The translations under genes were made by a program, and so were the position numbers. Below, one piece after another: positions 62,354 through 64,000 of a DNA stretch of 64,000 nucleotides. Within the stretch, counting starts at the first letter, position 1. Each line of letters starts with the position of its first letter. Under the pieces are notes generated by a model. The model was not told where the DNA came from. It saw only the letters and a program-made list of their open reading frames with translations, and made no database searches. Origin of the DNA: Paenibacillus sp. FSL R5-0623 (GTDB taxonomy: Bacteria; Bacillota; Bacilli; Paenibacillales; Paenibacillaceae); assembly GCF_037974265.1 (NCBI RefSeq), contig NZ_CP150233.1:1054001-1118000 (forward strand), written 5' to 3'.

Positions 62354-64000
62354 GCCTTTCCGTCAGCCACCGCCACCGATTGATCCTGAGACGTTACGGT
62401 CAGGTGGTGGCCGCAAACCCAAGGCACGTGCGAAGAACTGGTCCGGTACATTAGGTCGTATCTGGACCTATCTGGCACGTCGCAAGGTTAAGCTGTCCAT
62501 GGTACTGTTGATGGTGTTTGCCAGCTCCGCACTTGCTTTGCTTGGTCCTTACATGGTAGGGGTGGCCGTGGATGATTTCATCGCGGGTGAAGCCGACTCA
62601 AGCTGGACTCGGTTTCTGATTGGATTAACCGCAGTGTATATCTTGTTCTCTCTTACATCCTGGTTACAAAATATATGGATGATCGAAATTGCACAGGAAA
62701 CCGTGTTCCGCATGCGGTATGATCTGTTCTCCCATCTGCACAAACTGCCGATTCCATTCTTCGGTAAACGCCAGCAGGGGGAGATTATGAGTCGGGTGAC
62801 CAATGATATCGAGAATGTTAGCGGTACGTTGAATAGCTCGGCGATCCAGATTTTCTCGAGTGTATTAACACTGCTCGGAACGTTTGGGGTTATGCTCTGG
62901 CTCAGTCCGCTACTGACCCTGCTTACCTTTATCGTTGTGCCTCTGATGGCCATCGGCATGCGTTGGATTACGCGCAGAACGGGACCGCTCTTCAAGGAAC
63001 GGCAGCGCAATCTCGGTGAACTTAACGGTTACATCGAAGAGACGTTATCCGGCCAGCGGATCATTAAGGCATTCTCGCAAGAGGAACGGGTGATTCGTGG
63101 TTTTGAGGAACGAAATACCCGCATCCGGATCTCCGGTTTCTGGGCACAGACGATCTCTGGTTTTATCCCGAAACTGATGAATGGATTGAATAACCTGAGC
63201 TTTGCGATTGTTGCGGGTATCGGTGGTATTCTGGCGATTCAGGGTTCCGTTACGGTTGGGGTAATTATTATCTTTGTGGAATATGCCCGTCAATTCACCC
63301 GTCCGCTGAATGATCTGGCGAACCAGTGGAACACGTTATTGTCCGCGATTGCGGGGGCTGAGCGCGTATTCGAGGTGCTGGACGAAGATGAGGAAGCAAA
63401 GGATGAAGGGGCAGCGGTATCTCTGGACAAGGTAGAGGGAGCCGTTCGCTTCGACAAAGTATCCTTTGGATACGATGAAGGACGTAACATTTTGCATGAC
63501 ATCAGCTTTGAAGCCAAACCGGGTGAGATGATTGCCCTTGTTGGTCCGACCGGAGCGGGGAAAACAACATTGATTCAGCTATTATCCCGTTTCTATGATC
63601 CCACAGGTGGCACATTAACGGTAGATGGTCGCGATATGACGACCATTCGGCGTGAGAATCTGCGGTCCCATATGGCATTTGTACTACAGGATTCATTTTT
63701 GTTTCAGGGTACGATTCGGGAAAATATTCGATTTGGCCGTCTCGACGCAACGGATGAAGAGGTGGAAGCAGCCTCCCGGCTGGCAAATGCCCATTCCTTC
63801 ATTGTGCGAATGAAGGATGGATACGACAAAGTGCTCCAGGCCGACGGGAGCGGCATTAGTCAGGGGCAGAAGCAATTACTCGCCATTGCCCGGGCAATTC
63901 TGGCAGATCCATCGATACTCGTACTGGACGAGGCGACCAGCAGTATTGATACCGTCACGGAGATCAAAATTCAGGAAGGGCTGCAACGTCTGATGCAGGG
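62334..64000 (+). CDS. ABC exporter half-transporter, subunit 2 (cut by the window end)
   Basis: An open frame from ATG 62334 to the window edge, 555 residues visible. A Pro/Lys/Arg-rich N-terminus (about 1-40) precedes six helices, then the ATPase domain with Walker A GPTGAGKTT, an unusual signature ISQGQKQLLAIARA and Walker B SILVLDEATSSID with the catalytic Glu present. Together with subunit 1 it forms one full and one weak ATP site. About 60 more residues are expected beyond the edge. The substrate is unknown. Confidence 0.87.
   Translation, partial: MFKAFIEPFRQPPPPIDPETLRSGGGRKPKARAKNWSGTLGRIWTYLARRKVKLSMVLLMVFASSALALLGPYMVGVAVDDFIAGEADSSWTRFLIGLTAVYILFSLTSWLQNIWMIEIAQETVFRMRYDLFSHLHKLPIPFFGKRQQGEIMSRVTNDIENVSGTLNSSAIQIFSSVLTLLGTFGVMLWLSPLLTLLTFIVVPLMAIGMRWITRRTGPLFKERQRNLGELNGYIEETLSGQRIIKAFSQEERVIRGFEERNTRIRISGFWAQTISGFIPKLMNGLNNLSFAIVAGIGGILAIQGSVTVGVIIIFVEYARQFTRPLNDLANQWNTLLSAIAGAERVFEVLDEDEEAKDEGAAVSLDKVEGAVRFDKVSFGYDEGRNILHDISFEAKPGEMIALVGPTGAGKTTLIQLLSRFYDPTGGTLTVDGRDMTTIRRENLRSHMAFVLQDSFLFQGTIRENIRFGRLDATDEEVEAASRLANAHSFIVRMKDGYDKVLQADGSGISQGQKQLLAIARAILADPSILVLDEATSSIDTVTEIKIQEGLQRLMQ

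Overview
The window looks like a chromosomal segment of a low-to-medium GC, endospore-forming Gram-positive bacterium, most likely Paenibacillus. Supporting signs are the strong GGAGG-type ribosome binding sites, frequent TTG/GTG starts, a gerA-type germination operon, CotH and CotB-like coat genes, DUF4183 and collagen-like spore proteins, YesM/YesN-type two-component genes next to a CUT1 sugar ABC transporter, and a yceC-H-like ter operon. The genus is an inference. No rRNA, tRNA or CRISPR array was seen.

Layout. (1) 1-10848: a tightly overlapping siderophore operon of the NRPS-independent (NIS) type. It has a Dab aminotransferase, an MFS exporter, three IucA/IucC-type synthetases, an SbnG-like citrate synthase and an SbnH-like decarboxylase, with the end of an ATP-grasp gene upstream. 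Its gene set matches achromobactin, but its gene order resembles staphyloferrin B (sbnDEFGH). (2) 11-16 kb: a large GH2 glycosidase and the Ser/Thr symporter SstT. (3) 16.5-18.1 kb: a collagen-like protein and a small protein, both with DUF4183 domains, with SigK-like promoter elements. (4) 18.3-24.7 kb: an accessory region with a WXG100-type polymorphic toxin and immunity gene, several decayed genes, helicase remnants, a frameshifted RES-domain toxin, an XRE regulator, a HEPN-like protein and a MazG-like pyrophosphohydrolase. It ends at a chimeric junction with a merR gene. (5) 24.7-31.4 kb: a TipAS-type MerR, a DUF2268 protease and an MFS pump on the minus strand, then galactokinase and small membrane or lipoproteins. 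(6) 31.4-38.6 kb: a gerBAC germination operon (minus strand), a YkwC-like dehydrogenase, a NERD protein and a lipoprotein. (7) 38.6-45.4 kb: a YesM/YesN two-component pair and a CUT1 ABC importer, with a cre-like site. (8) 45.4-57.4 kb: a complete Ter/TelA stress locus. It comprises terB, three terD, a terD-terA fusion, a five-gene biosynthesis-like module (HpcH/HpaI lyase, PRTase-TRSP, StiP/PELOTA, HAD, ATP-grasp), a membrane protein and telA, behind a textbook ECF-sigma promoter. A MITE-like element sits inside it. (9) 58.2-60.3 kb: divergent spore coat genes, a CotB-like protein with Cys/His repeats and CotH. (10) 60.5 kb to the end: a heterodimeric ABC exporter whose second subunit runs off the window.

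Most functional genes lie in compact operons with ATGA overlaps closed by clear intrinsic terminators. Decay is concentrated at 20.1-24.75 kb.
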